Both the position numbers and the translations under genes were made by a program. Below are positions 7,457 through 15,698 of a stretch of DNA of 23,426 bases, one piece after another. Source of the stretch: Dysgonamonadaceae bacterium (lineage in GTDB: Bacteria > Bacteroidota > Bacteroidia > Bacteroidales > Azobacteroidaceae); the NCBI GenBank assembly GCA_031287395.1, contig JAITTA010000251.1:1-23426 (forward strand), read 5' to 3'. The notes below the pieces were generated by a model that was not told the DNA's origin, ran no database searches, and saw only the letters and a list, made by a program, of their open reading frames with translations. The stretch's first letter is position 1; each line of letters starts with the position of its first letter.

Positions 7457-8815
7457 TTACGGTGTCCTTCTCCTTTTTGCAATCCCATTCAGAAAGGGAA
7501 TAATCAGTACCATGACCAAAGGCAAGATGAATATCAGAACGGGATTGTTGTAAACTATGGTAAAGCTGTCTCCTTTACACATGTTCTGAAAAGTACAAAA
7601 AAACAGTACCAGAATTTCCAATAAAACAACAATGGATATCAGCAATATGCTTTCAATATTTTCATTTGCTAAAGTAGAAAACGGGACGAAAGTGTAATAC
7701 AGGACAACCAACACAAGTATAATAACAATAATGAAAATCAATATGAATAAGTAAATCTCCCAACTATTTTCAAGATAGTCGGCTTCCAATACCGGTTTTA
7801 TGGAACGTTCGGAGAAATCCGTAAGATTTTGAGCCATGATATCCAAATCTCCATTATAAAACCGGGCAATATAAAAATGACCTATCAACTGCTGAAAAAA
7901 TGAGATACTGTTTATTTCTTTGTATGTCAACTGGTAACCTTTTACAGCATAGTCATCCACCACATCTGCAACATTGAGAAATACGACTTCGCTGGCTTCC
8001 TGCATCAGACAGTATTGAAAATCCCGATCGATATTTTCTATTCCTTTTCTAGCTAAGAAGATTACAGACAGACGAGTGCTCCCACACTTGAAGTCACGCG
8101 AGGCATCCATCATGATGCGGACAGATTTAACAAACTGTGTCATTTTCCTCTTTTCCCTGAATTTAAAATCCGGGAAATAAAGATTGATTCCTTTTATCGG
8201 GTTCAACGAATCTTTTTGCATCTGGGTAAACATGGTAGAAATACACCTTCTGATGGCATCCGGATTTTTCAGGAAATGATCTGTAAGAACAGCATCATCA
8301 CAACGGAAAAGAATTTCTTTCCGAACAGAATCCGGATTTTCCACCTGATTATATTTTTCTTCCCTATCGACAATATTGAGTCTCAACAAGTCGTTTTTTG
8401 CTGTTATTCTAAATTCTTTGACAATGATCCGGTTGGAAATCTGATTTAATGAGTCGTTTATCAGAAAAAAATTGAAATATATTCTTTCGGCCGACAACCG
8501 GTTGAGTGAATCCATCATTTCTTTCATCATTCCGTATTTTTCAACGAACTCCTTCAGATTGCAGTCGTATGGTTTCAGAAAAGCGTCGATGTCGGAAATA
8601 TACACGGTATCACGAACATAAAGCGTATCGTGTGGCAACTCTTCAATCTGTTCCAGTGTATATTCCGTTTCCTTGTAATAAATGGGATACTTCTCATGAT
8701 CTCCGTAATCTACCTCCCCTTCCGGGACTTGGGAATGGAAAGTTGAGAATGAAAAAATCAGGAAACACAGAACTAAGAATCCCTTTAATTTGTTATCTAT
8801 ATACAAGTTTTTCAT
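7457..8815 (-). CDS. Secreted-domain protein with three C-terminal membrane helices, last gene of the eCIS operon
   Basis: A 452-residue protein I do not recognise. A hydrophobic segment at about 12-28 looks like a signal peptide (end near HSQ). Residues about 30-350 are a soluble mixed domain with few cysteines, including KSVRIMMDASRDFKCGSTRLSV around 230-250 and FLNVADVVDDYAVKGYQL at 279-296. Three hydrophobic helices follow at about 353-376, 388-409 and 424-443, and the protein ends in the basic tail AKRRRTP, which should be cytoplasmic. The predicted layout is a large periplasmic domain on a triple inner-membrane anchor. It lies 47 bases downstream of the AAA+ ATPase gene on the same strand, and that gap has only an imperfect -7 (CAAAATCTA on the given strand), so it is probably co-transcribed. 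An anchor, a release or lysis factor, or a host-protection protein are all possible; none is shown by the sequence. Confidence 0.8.
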   Translation of the reverse strand: MKNLYIDNKLKGFLVLCFLIFSFSTFHSQVPEGEVDYGDHEKYPIYYKETEYTLEQIEELPHDTLYVRDTVYISDIDAFLKPYDCNLKEFVEKYGMMKEMMDSLNRLSAERIYFNFFLINDSLNQISNRIIVKEFRITAKNDLLRLNIVDREEKYNQVENPDSVRKEILFRCDDAVLTDHFLKNPDAIRRCISTMFTQMQKDSLNPIKGINLYFPDFKFREKRKMTQFVKSVRIMMDASRDFKCGSTRLSVIFLARKGIENIDRDFQYCLMQEASEVVFLNVADVVDDYAVKGYQLTYKEINSISFFQQLIGHFYIARFYNGDLDIMAQNLTDFSERSIKPVLEADYLENSWEIYLFILIFIIVIILVLVVLYYTFVPFSTLANENIESILLISIVVLLEILVLFFCTFQNMCKGDSFTIVYNNPVLIFILPLVMVLIIPFLNGIAKRRRTP

Positions 8816-8862
8816 AATTTGAAAAATTTACAAAATCTAAATAATTCTCCATATCTCTGTTT

Positions 8863-10194
8863 TTAATTCCTGACCAACTTGCCTTCTTTTGCTTGTTCCC
8901 GGCAAATGGAGAATTTAAGTATTTCCATGTTTAATTTTTTAATTGATTGAGAATGGATTTTAATAGCACAGGTTTGTATCGCATTCACAATGCTTCCACC
9001 TGACAAATTGAAAGTTGCCGCCCGGTTCAGCAATTCTTCCGGATGGTCGTCCAACCAATCCGGAGGAAGCATATTTTTCCAGAGTTGATAACGCAGCCGC
9101 TGGTCGGGCACCGGGAAATAAAGCGACGACTGGAAGCGACGGAAAAAAGCTTCATCGATGTTTTCTTTCAGGTTGGTGGCAAGAATGACCATTCCGGGAT
9201 AGTCTTCGATACGTTGCAGGAGGTAAGCTACTTCCTGGTTGGCGTAGCGGTCGTTCGACGATTGTGTTTCGGTACGTTGTCCGAACAAAGCATCAGCCTC
9301 GTCGAAAAAGAGAATCCAGTTTTGATGCCCGGCTTTATCAAACACTTTGGCCAGGTTCTTTTCGGTTTCACCGATGTATTTGGAAACAATCATTGACAGA
9401 TCGACCCGGTAAACATCCATATTATTTTGCTTTCCCAGTAAAGTTGCAGTCAATGTTTTTCCTGTTCCGGGCAGACCGTAGAACAAACACCGGTAGCCAG
9501 GCCTGATAATCCGGCCGAGTTGCCAACGTTCCCGGATTTCTTCCTGGTAGTCGAGCCAACGGATGATATCGTCGATTTCTTCCCGTAAATGATACGGGAG
9601 TACCAAATCATTCCAATCCAACGGCGTGGTAATGCGCTTAGCCGGGAAATTGGAGTTATATTCGGGTTCGAATTTATTGCCGTATATTCTGGCCAGAAAT
9701 TCATCGGAGACGACCAAACGGCCGCTCAAGAAGGGTTCGCCTTTGCCCTGGCCTTCCAAATGCAAAATATTGTGCTTGTGAAACCAATGGTCTTTACTGA
9801 ATAAATTGATAATTGACAATTGATAATTGACAATCGAATTGGTATTATTAATTGTCAATTGTGCATGGTCAATTAAAAAAGCAGCCGTTTGCCCGGTGGG
9901 AAGAAAACCACCATGAGAAACACCTTTCCAGCCTCCGAACTCAGTGTGAGGACGATCTAATTCTTTGTTTTGCAGGAAGAATAAGTCTAAAGTCTGGGGG
10001 CTGATGTGGGGCATAAGTGCCAACAATAAAACAATTTGTTCCTCGAAAGCGGGTTGGATATTTTCGGGAAGAAGGAGGTGCAGCCATTGGCTTTCCGGCA
10101 ATGGAATCTCAGGCATTCCTTTCTTTTCTTTGTTGAAATAGGAAGGGAAAATAGTACGGAGGATATGTTGAAACCAAAGGATACAATCGTTCAT
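8863..10194 (-). CDS. AAA+ ATPase of the contractile injection system (Afp15-like)
   Basis: A 443-residue AAA+ ATPase, the type always found with Afp/PVC/MAC-like injection systems, where it is needed for particle assembly or cargo loading. Visible motifs: Walker A GLPGTGKT at 240-247, Walker B ILFFDEAD at 294-301, sensor-1 asparagine in LATN at 338-341, and an arginine pair at 352-353 (FFRRF) in arginine-finger position. The 200-residue N-terminal part is the variable family-specific region. I start at the ATG at 10194, eight bases after a GGAGA Shine-Dalgarno and six bases after the stop codon of the tape-measure gene. An ATG at 10209 or further upstream at 10263 would overlap that gene and is less likely. 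Residues about 113-131 (LTINNTNSIVNYQLSII) come from an inserted palindromic repeat, described separately. Confidence 0.92.
   Translation of the reverse strand: MNDCILWFQHILRTIFPSYFNKEKKGMPEIPLPESQWLHLLLPENIQPAFEEQIVLLLALMPHISPQTLDLFFLQNKELDRPHTEFGGWKGVSHGGFLPTGQTAAFLIDHAQLTINNTNSIVNYQLSIINLFSKDHWFHKHNILHLEGQGKGEPFLSGRLVVSDEFLARIYGNKFEPEYNSNFPAKRITTPLDWNDLVLPYHLREEIDDIIRWLDYQEEIRERWQLGRIIRPGYRCLFYGLPGTGKTLTATLLGKQNNMDVYRVDLSMIVSKYIGETEKNLAKVFDKAGHQNWILFFDEADALFGQRTETQSSNDRYANQEVAYLLQRIEDYPGMVILATNLKENIDEAFFRRFQSSLYFPVPDQRLRYQLWKNMLPPDWLDDHPEELLNRAATFNLSGGSIVNAIQTCAIKIHSQSIKKLNMEILKFSICREQAKEGKLVRN
9804..9873. repeat. Palindromic AATTGACAATT-type repeat inserted in frame in the ATPase gene
   Basis: Two tandem copies of the 14-base unit AATTGATAATTGAC (9804-9817 and 9818-9831) are followed about 20 bases later by the inverted sequence AATTGTCAATT (9850-9860) and a shortened further copy (GGTCAATT, to 9873). 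AATTGACAATT at 9811-9821 and AATTGTCAATT at 9850-9860 are exact reverse complements and can form a hairpin. Sequences of this kind are common between genes in Bacteroidota genomes; here the element lies inside the AAA+ gene without breaking the frame and encodes a low-complexity N/I/Q/S-rich stretch between the N-terminal domain and the ATPase core. Confidence 0.75.
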
Positions 10195-10199
10195 GATAA

Positions 10200-13100
10200 C
10201 TATCTCCATTTCACTTGTATCATTTTTCTCATCCATGGAAATTTGATTATCCGGAAATTCCACGTTACGCTGTCTAACAGCATATCGTATGCCTTTTCTT
10301 CCACCGTCAACTGAATAAAATCATCCTTTTCCTCTAATTTTCCATTCCGTTGCAGAAAGGCTTCCCGAAAGACGGTAATGGAAGTATTTTTAAGTTTCGG
10401 CCAGTTTTGCAAAGTGCCTTTTAACAGGGATTCGACGATTGATTTCTCTTCATCCGTCAAATCGAGGTTCCGGGGGACCGGTTGTGCGGTTTGATATCCG
10501 GTCAATAATTTATCCAATATCATTTCGTGTTCGAGAGATTCGGTTTTTTTGAATACCGCAAAATGCATCAGGAACATTGCACGGATTTGTGCATCTTTAT
10601 CCCGGAACCGGTTACCTTCCGTCAAGTTCAACCTGGAAAATAACAGGGGAAGATAAGACGATAACAGCACCATTCCGGCATTGCTCACAAATTGAGAATC
10701 AAGTTTTGCATTTTCAATTTTTTCTTCCGATTTCATCATTTTTTGTTTTATGGTTTGAATAATCATTAATTGTAATGTTTGAGATTTACACCACTTTTCG
10801 GCCGATCGAACCAACAAATCTTTTTGTCGGACGGAGAGCCGGACGGTAATCGCTTCCAGAATACGATAGAGTATTCCGGCACGGCTTAAGGAAGAGTGTC
10901 CGGATGCCACCTGAAGAAGGATACCCAATACCTCTTTGTTTGTTAACCGGATTTTGAATGTCAGTAATATAAATTTTTGCAAATCAGGTAAAAGTTGCAA
11001 AATATCGACTGCATACCGGATGAATCCGGTTTGTTCGGATAATTTTTCAACCAGGTTCTGTTCTTTTTCACCAACCGGATTGTCCGGCAGGCATTTCAGA
11101 ACAAGATCAACAGAAGACAGATTGTCCGGCTTCCTCGCCGGTTGACTTTGTTCCTGATGCAATTCGTTCAGTATATGGATGATTTCTTCGAATTGATGTT
11201 GAGTAAATGATTGAGTGCCGGTACAAAGCCAGGACAGGACATCCTGCAACGAAAGATTGTAATGGCCGGCTATTTTGAGAAGCGAATGCCGGACGAATTG
11301 TTTTTTATTGAATCCCATATTCCTGGATTCCAACAATACGGCAAAGACAAAATGCCATTTCAATATTTTAAAATCCCCGGATACTTTTCCTTGCAGTTTC
11401 CTCTTATCATGATACAGATCCAATACTCGCATGTAATTTTTTACAAAACCGGCATCAATCCCCGGGAAACAGGAAATGTATTTATTTTTATCTTCTTCCT
11501 TACCGCTCTGGGAAATAATTTCCAGCAGGTGTTGCTGTTCCTCCCGGTACAGTTCGTCAAGTAATTGTTCCAAACGAAAAGGAAGATATACCACCAATTG
11601 TTCCTGACGAAAGTAAAGCAGCAAATCAAAATAACTCAGATTGTAATGGGCTGCAACCTGCTGCAATACGCGGCCGACAAAGGATCGACGGTTGAAACGG
11701 TCTTCCGGCATTTCACTGAAAACGGTAAAAAGAAACATCCATTTTACCTGTACAAAGTGACCTCCCGCTTTTGCCTGAAGCGGACTATATTCATATAACT
11801 TATCCAGTGATTGCACATACGATAAAATGAATTCCTGTTCCCGGGGATAAAGTAATTCTATCATCCGGAAACGTTCAGGCTCATGGGTGTAATCCATGAC
11901 CTTTTTCCGGAAATGACAGTCGGATAATAATTGCAGAATTTGGTTGATTTGTTGTGGTGTCCATATTCCGGACGAAGCAACCGCATTTAAAACCAGATGC
12001 AATCTTTCTTCCTGGGAGGCAGGTTTTTTCTCCTTTATCCTGGGAGAAACAAGAGTCAACTCTTCAAAAAGGGCGGTGAAAATCCCTTTCAATTCTTTAT
12101 CTGCCCGGGGTAGGAGTTCCGAATCTCGAATAAAATATTCCAGTACTAACCGGACTTCCAGATTATAATGAGCAGCAACCTGTTTCAATACGGAATATAC
12201 AAACTGTTTACGGTTGAATCTGGATTCCCGCTTTTCCAATAAAACGGGGAAGATAATCTGCCATTTCAACAACCGGAACCCGCCTCCCGCTTTTCCCTGC
12301 AAAGCTCCCTGTTCTTTTTGCCGGTCGAGCGACCGGGCCACCTCAATTACAAAATCGCTTTCCTGAGGAATTACTAACGGAACCAGACGAATAATTTCCG
12401 CCTCATCCAGGCATTGCAAAAACATCCGGCACGAATGTGGATGAGCCAATATCCGGATTAAACCTGTACTACTCTCCCCGGAGATTTGTTTGCTCAATCC
12501 TTTCCGTATGAAACCAGATACGATTTTATAAAATTTAGCTGCATCCACAAAAGATTCTTCAAGCAGCTTCTCAGAAAGTTCTTTTTGTAAAACTTCCAGA
12601 ATCCGGAACAATTCCAACGGTATGGAAAATTTTTCACGGAAAGCGCTCAACTCACGGGTTAGTAAGCTCAGCAAATCCTTGTAACTTAAATTATACTTTG
12701 CTGCCAACTGCAAGATTGTTTGCGCGATGAAACTCTTTTTGTCAAAATAGGAACTCCTGCGGGTCAGTAAGTAAGCATATACGACCTGCCACACACTTCT
12801 GTGATAATCACTTTCAGCTATTACCGGCTGTTCCAATTCTTTGTACCTGGCATGAAGTAAACGAACATAAGAAATGATAAATTCACCTGCACCGGGAGCC
12901 AGCAAACGGACTCCCTTCTCTAACCCGGAATCGTTCAATTGGTAGACCAGACGTTGTTGCAAGGAAGTGTAATGCCCGTAAGTTTGCAGGAACTGTTTGA
13001 ATTCCAATGAATTTTCCTGCAACACTTTGTAAAATAATTTATAAATATCTTTATATTCATCCGCTGCAGTCCACGACAAAGTACCATCCAGTAAAAATCC

Positions 13101-13436
13101 GCAAAGCAATTGAAAAGCGCTTTTATTCCGGGATATACGTTTTACCCGTTGTTGTTCCGCAGCATCATATAAACATTTACTTAAAGCCTCTTCAAGCTGT
13201 TCACACAAACGAAGCGGAAACCGGTCATCGAATTCTTCTTCCGAAATTGAACCCAAATCCAGTTCCAGCCTGTCAATTTCAATCTGTTCTCCGGACGGAC
13301 TGTAACGGTTCAATACTTTATCGGCTACCGGCTCGAAACAAGTGGTAAAAAAACTATCCCAACGTCCATACAGGTTACGGGCAAACACTTCATCCTGCAT
13401 TTGAAAATCAAATCGTATGGTGCCTATCCGGTTCAT
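10200..13436 (-). CDS. Contractile injection system tape-measure family protein (CIS_TMP) with four internal repeats
   Basis: A 1078-residue protein that matches the CIS tape-measure family at both ends. The N-terminus has the pattern DEVFARNLYGRWDSFFTTCFE followed by IEIDRLELDLGSI at 52-64. The C-terminus has GMVLLSSYLPLLFSRLNL at 921-938, NWPKLKNTSITVFREAFLQR at 1011-1030 and LLDSVTWNFRIIKFPWM at 1053-1069, ending in VKW. Between them four related segments of about 74 residues recur (186-259, 362-435, 536-609, 664-737). No signal peptide or membrane helix is evident. It starts at the ATG at 13436, 22 bases after the previous stop, and is followed by the ATPase gene six bases later. By family it should set the length of the tube-sheath rod or help end tail assembly; whether this subfamily is a true extended ruler is uncertain, because classical rulers are long coiled coils while this looks like a chain of helical bundles. 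Confidence 0.85.
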   Translation of the reverse strand: MNRIGTIRFDFQMQDEVFARNLYGRWDSFFTTCFEPVADKVLNRYSPSGEQIEIDRLELDLGSISEEEFDDRFPLRLCEQLEEALSKCLYDAAEQQRVKRISRNKSAFQLLCGFLLDGTLSWTAADEYKDIYKLFYKVLQENSLEFKQFLQTYGHYTSLQQRLVYQLNDSGLEKGVRLLAPGAGEFIISYVRLLHARYKELEQPVIAESDYHRSVWQVVYAYLLTRRSSYFDKKSFIAQTILQLAAKYNLSYKDLLSLLTRELSAFREKFSIPLELFRILEVLQKELSEKLLEESFVDAAKFYKIVSGFIRKGLSKQISGESSTGLIRILAHPHSCRMFLQCLDEAEIIRLVPLVIPQESDFVIEVARSLDRQKEQGALQGKAGGGFRLLKWQIIFPVLLEKRESRFNRKQFVYSVLKQVAAHYNLEVRLVLEYFIRDSELLPRADKELKGIFTALFEELTLVSPRIKEKKPASQEERLHLVLNAVASSGIWTPQQINQILQLLSDCHFRKKVMDYTHEPERFRMIELLYPREQEFILSYVQSLDKLYEYSPLQAKAGGHFVQVKWMFLFTVFSEMPEDRFNRRSFVGRVLQQVAAHYNLSYFDLLLYFRQEQLVVYLPFRLEQLLDELYREEQQHLLEIISQSGKEEDKNKYISCFPGIDAGFVKNYMRVLDLYHDKRKLQGKVSGDFKILKWHFVFAVLLESRNMGFNKKQFVRHSLLKIAGHYNLSLQDVLSWLCTGTQSFTQHQFEEIIHILNELHQEQSQPARKPDNLSSVDLVLKCLPDNPVGEKEQNLVEKLSEQTGFIRYAVDILQLLPDLQKFILLTFKIRLTNKEVLGILLQVASGHSSLSRAGILYRILEAITVRLSVRQKDLLVRSAEKWCKSQTLQLMIIQTIKQKMMKSEEKIENAKLDSQFVSNAGMVLLSSYLPLLFSRLNLTEGNRFRDKDAQIRAMFLMHFAVFKKTESLEHEMILDKLLTGYQTAQPVPRNLDLTDEEKSIVESLLKGTLQNWPKLKNTSITVFREAFLQRNGKLEEKDDFIQLTVEEKAYDMLLDSVTWNFRIIKFPWMRKMIQVKWR
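11226..12881 (-). repeat. Four diverged internal repeats of the tape-measure gene
   Basis: Units at 12660-12881, 12132-12353, 11610-11831 and 11226-11447 each encode about 74 residues with one pattern: a hydrophobic helix (FIISYVRLL / FVIEVARSL / FILSYVQSL / FVKNYMRVL), then usually LQGKAGG-like, then KW with a hydrophobic stretch, then F-N/D-K/R-K/R-x-F-V, then QVAAHYNL-like, then a final DLLxxL helix. Units 1 to 2 and 2 to 3 start 176 and 174 residues apart; 3 to 4 start 128 apart. DNA similarity also survives around the AAHYNL block. Repeat 1 lacks the KAGG part and is the most diverged. Confidence 0.85.
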
Positions 13437-13458
13437 TTTAATTCTTCGTTCTTTGTGT

Positions 13459-14952
13459 TTAACCCTCGATTAATATCCTTATCTCTTCCGAAAATTTCTC
13501 AATTTGTTCATTATCCCCCTTTGCCCAAGCCTTACGCCAGTTATAATACGAACGGACAAACGATTTCAGGTCTTTTTCTCCAAGCCAGAGGCATTGAATG
13601 TCCAGGTGAGCAGGCAAACGTTCCTCGAAGACTTTCAAATAAATTTCCCTTGCTTTCGGACGAAGTTGGTCTGCCCGGTGCGAAACAACAATACTCAGCT
13701 TATTTGAATCGTCGGACGACTGGGATGTATCCGAATATTCATCCCGGAGCAAAATATGTTCGACAAAATAGAAAAGATGGGTTCCCCGGACAAATGCTTC
13801 CTGCAGACTGCAGAATTTACAATATTCCGGAACCCGTTCTTCTTTTTCGGGATCATAGTTGAATAGGGTATTCAATAACAATTCGATCCCTGTAATACTT
13901 TTTATCTTTTCATCCAGCAAATTGAAAGAACGGAACCGAAGAGTATTGAATTCCGGAAAACGACGGATCAGTCCGGCACGGAATCCGGGTGAAGGATCTA
14001 AAACCGCATACGGATGGGTATCTTCTCCATACAGCATATCCAGATAATCGAAATAACCGGATTTTTGACGGAGCATCTCTTTCGGATCAAATACCTCTTG
14101 TTGTTTTATTTTCTCAATATCAAGCAATTTATTCAGGTCTTCTATTTCCACTTCTGTCCGGAATTGAGCGGGCATTTTCCCTGAAAGTTCCAGCAGTTGG
14201 TTGATATTCCCGGCTTGCTGGCAAATACCGGAAATCATATAATCGTAAATTAACAGATATGCCTTCAGTTGAAGCGCTTCCATTTTTCGTTTCATCGATG
14301 CCTCCGGAGGAAGTCCCCGTTCGTTGATTCCATAGCAATCCGGTAGTTCGTATTGAATGGAGCGATAAGGAGTTTGCTCCGTTTTAGGAAGCTGTATTTT
14401 TTGTGAGACAGTTTCAAAATGGAAGGGCTCAAACTGTTTCCGGGAATCATGGGCTTTCTCTTTTAATTTCTCAAAACGGATTTCCCCCAGGTTTTCGCAA
14501 AGGTTGCGATGACTGTGATAAAGGCTTTCGACTTCCGCCCTTATTCCTTTGGGATCTCCATTCGGAGCCGGTTCAAGAATAAAAGTATAAAACGAATTCT
14601 CTTCACGTATTACACGGCAATTTTTGACACCTGCAATCTTAATCACTAAACTTTCATAATCCGGAGGAGCTACAACGACTGGTTCGAAGATTTTCTGAGG
14701 AGGAATTAATCCGGCCTGTTCGTAACAAAAATCCTTGGTTCCGGAATCAACCAGATAGGTTTCAAATGGGGCTTCCAACTGATAACTCAGTTCCAACAGG
14801 GCATAATTAAGTATATCGAGCAGGGTAACCCCCGGATCGTGTTCATTGAAATCCGTCCAGCGCTCACCACTCAGCCTTTGGATCATTTCCAGCGACTGGT
14901 TTTGTAAATGCCGGTAAAAATTATTTTCCTTGTCACGCCGCTTAATATACAT
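13459..14952 (-). CDS. eCIS baseplate wedge protein (Afp12-like)
   Basis: A 497-residue protein with the N-terminal signature of contractile-tail baseplate proteins: SGERWTDFNEHDPGVTLLDILNYALLELSY around residues 28-57, close to the NPHDPGVTLLE motif shared by wedge proteins. Near 396-402 it has VEHILLR, which recurs in large hypothetical proteins of Afp-like clusters. It is likely part of the baseplate wedge together with the baseplate J protein. Afp12 itself is much larger, so the one-to-one equivalence is an inference. The start is the ATG at 14952, 11 bases after the previous stop; a GTG at 14988 is possible but would overlap the previous gene. No membrane segment or signal peptide is seen. 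Confidence 0.75.
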   Translation of the reverse strand: MYIKRRDKENNFYRHLQNQSLEMIQRLSGERWTDFNEHDPGVTLLDILNYALLELSYQLEAPFETYLVDSGTKDFCYEQAGLIPPQKIFEPVVVAPPDYESLVIKIAGVKNCRVIREENSFYTFILEPAPNGDPKGIRAEVESLYHSHRNLCENLGEIRFEKLKEKAHDSRKQFEPFHFETVSQKIQLPKTEQTPYRSIQYELPDCYGINERGLPPEASMKRKMEALQLKAYLLIYDYMISGICQQAGNINQLLELSGKMPAQFRTEVEIEDLNKLLDIEKIKQQEVFDPKEMLRQKSGYFDYLDMLYGEDTHPYAVLDPSPGFRAGLIRRFPEFNTLRFRSFNLLDEKIKSITGIELLLNTLFNYDPEKEERVPEYCKFCSLQEAFVRGTHLFYFVEHILLRDEYSDTSQSSDDSNKLSIVVSHRADQLRPKAREIYLKVFEERLPAHLDIQCLWLGEKDLKSFVRSYYNWRKAWAKGDNEQIEKFSEEIRILIEG

Positions 14953-14963
14953 AACTTCATCTT

Positions 14964-15698
14964 TTAGTCCATCGCCGGGTTGTCCCACAACCGGGAAATC
15001 TGGTATTCGATCATTGTTCCTTCTCCATACCTGAAAGATGTTTTGATTTGTAACCGGCAGGCAAATTTATCTTTGACTTTTCTCCACCGCAAACAAATCT
15101 TATTTCCGAAAAGCCCGAAATTGGAGCGGACTTTCCGGATTCTCGGCCGGTTGCCGAAGCAATGCAGGGCAGTCGCCACCAACAGGGCATACTTTCCCTT
15201 GTTACGTTCCCCGCACCCGGCAACCACCTCAAAAGCCCAGCATCCTTCTTCCAAACGGGATGCTTCGCCCAACATATCGTGCCATTTCCCATCTGCCGGA
15301 ACTTTTCCTGTTTTATAGTTCCCCTTTCTTCCCGGACTGTTGAGTGTCCCGTTAATAAGTATGTCCTGCGCTTTGTGTTGCACATCCTCCCGATGTTTGA
15401 TGGTAAGTACCGGTTGAGAATTCTCGTCGTCGCAATGCCGGATTTGCAAGTCCCCGTTTTTCTTTTCAATAGCAATCTCCCACATTGTTTTCTGATCTCC
15501 CGCAGAACGAAAAACGGATATTACCACCCCTTCTTCCGTCAACGGAGCTAACCCGATACCGATTGGAGGAGAACCGGAAATTCCATCCTCCAGAATATTG
15601 AGGGTCGAATCGATCAACTCTTCGAATGCCTGTTGTGTAGGACGCTCTCCCTGTCTGAAGTAGTTTTTCAATGTCTCCCGATTTCTTCGATTTAACAT
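14964..15698 (-). CDS. Fibre-like or baseplate accessory protein of the eCIS (244 aa)
   Basis: A 244-residue protein between the two large baseplate genes. The N-terminus, LKNYFRQGERPTQQAFEELI at 10-29 continuing DSTLNI, is a short helical motif (F-x-x-G-x-x-P-T-x-x-x-F-x-x-L-I-D) that I associate with the attachment end of tail fibres and appendage proteins. Residues about 115-244 look like a beta-rich domain with NSPGRKGNYKTGKVPADGKW at 120-139, a GCWAFEVVAGCG core at 152-163 and YALLVATAL at 170-178. It contains five to six cysteines or so, unusual for this operon. The start overlaps the end of the baseplate J gene by 7 bases, so translation is coupled. The sequence shows membership of the particle operon; a receptor-binding or plug role is inference. 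Confidence 0.65.
   Translation of the reverse strand: MLNRRNRETLKNYFRQGERPTQQAFEELIDSTLNILEDGISGSPPIGIGLAPLTEEGVVISVFRSAGDQKTMWEIAIEKKNGDLQIRHCDDENSQPVLTIKHREDVQHKAQDILINGTLNSPGRKGNYKTGKVPADGKWHDMLGEASRLEEGCWAFEVVAGCGERNKGKYALLVATALHCFGNRPRIRKVRSNFGLFGNKICLRWRKVKDKFACRLQIKTSFRYGEGTMIEYQISRLWDNPAMD

Noticed and set aside
7400..7460. Bidirectional terminator between the converging genes
   Set aside because: Only a weak AT-rich imperfect symmetry is seen, without a GC stem and T tract on either strand.
7427..7624. 65-codon rightward open frame across the convergent gene ends
   Set aside because: It lies antisense to the C-terminal membrane helices of the leftward protein and has no homology signal.
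9804..9860. Short repeats resembling a CRISPR array
   Set aside because: The repeated unit is only 14 bases, is tandem without spacers and has an inverted partner, and lies inside a coding frame; no cas genes are present.
10195..10263. N-terminal extension of the AAA+ ATPase to 10263 or 10209
   Set aside because: These starts lie inside the tape-measure gene; the ATG at 10194 has a GGAGA Shine-Dalgarno and follows the stop by six bases.
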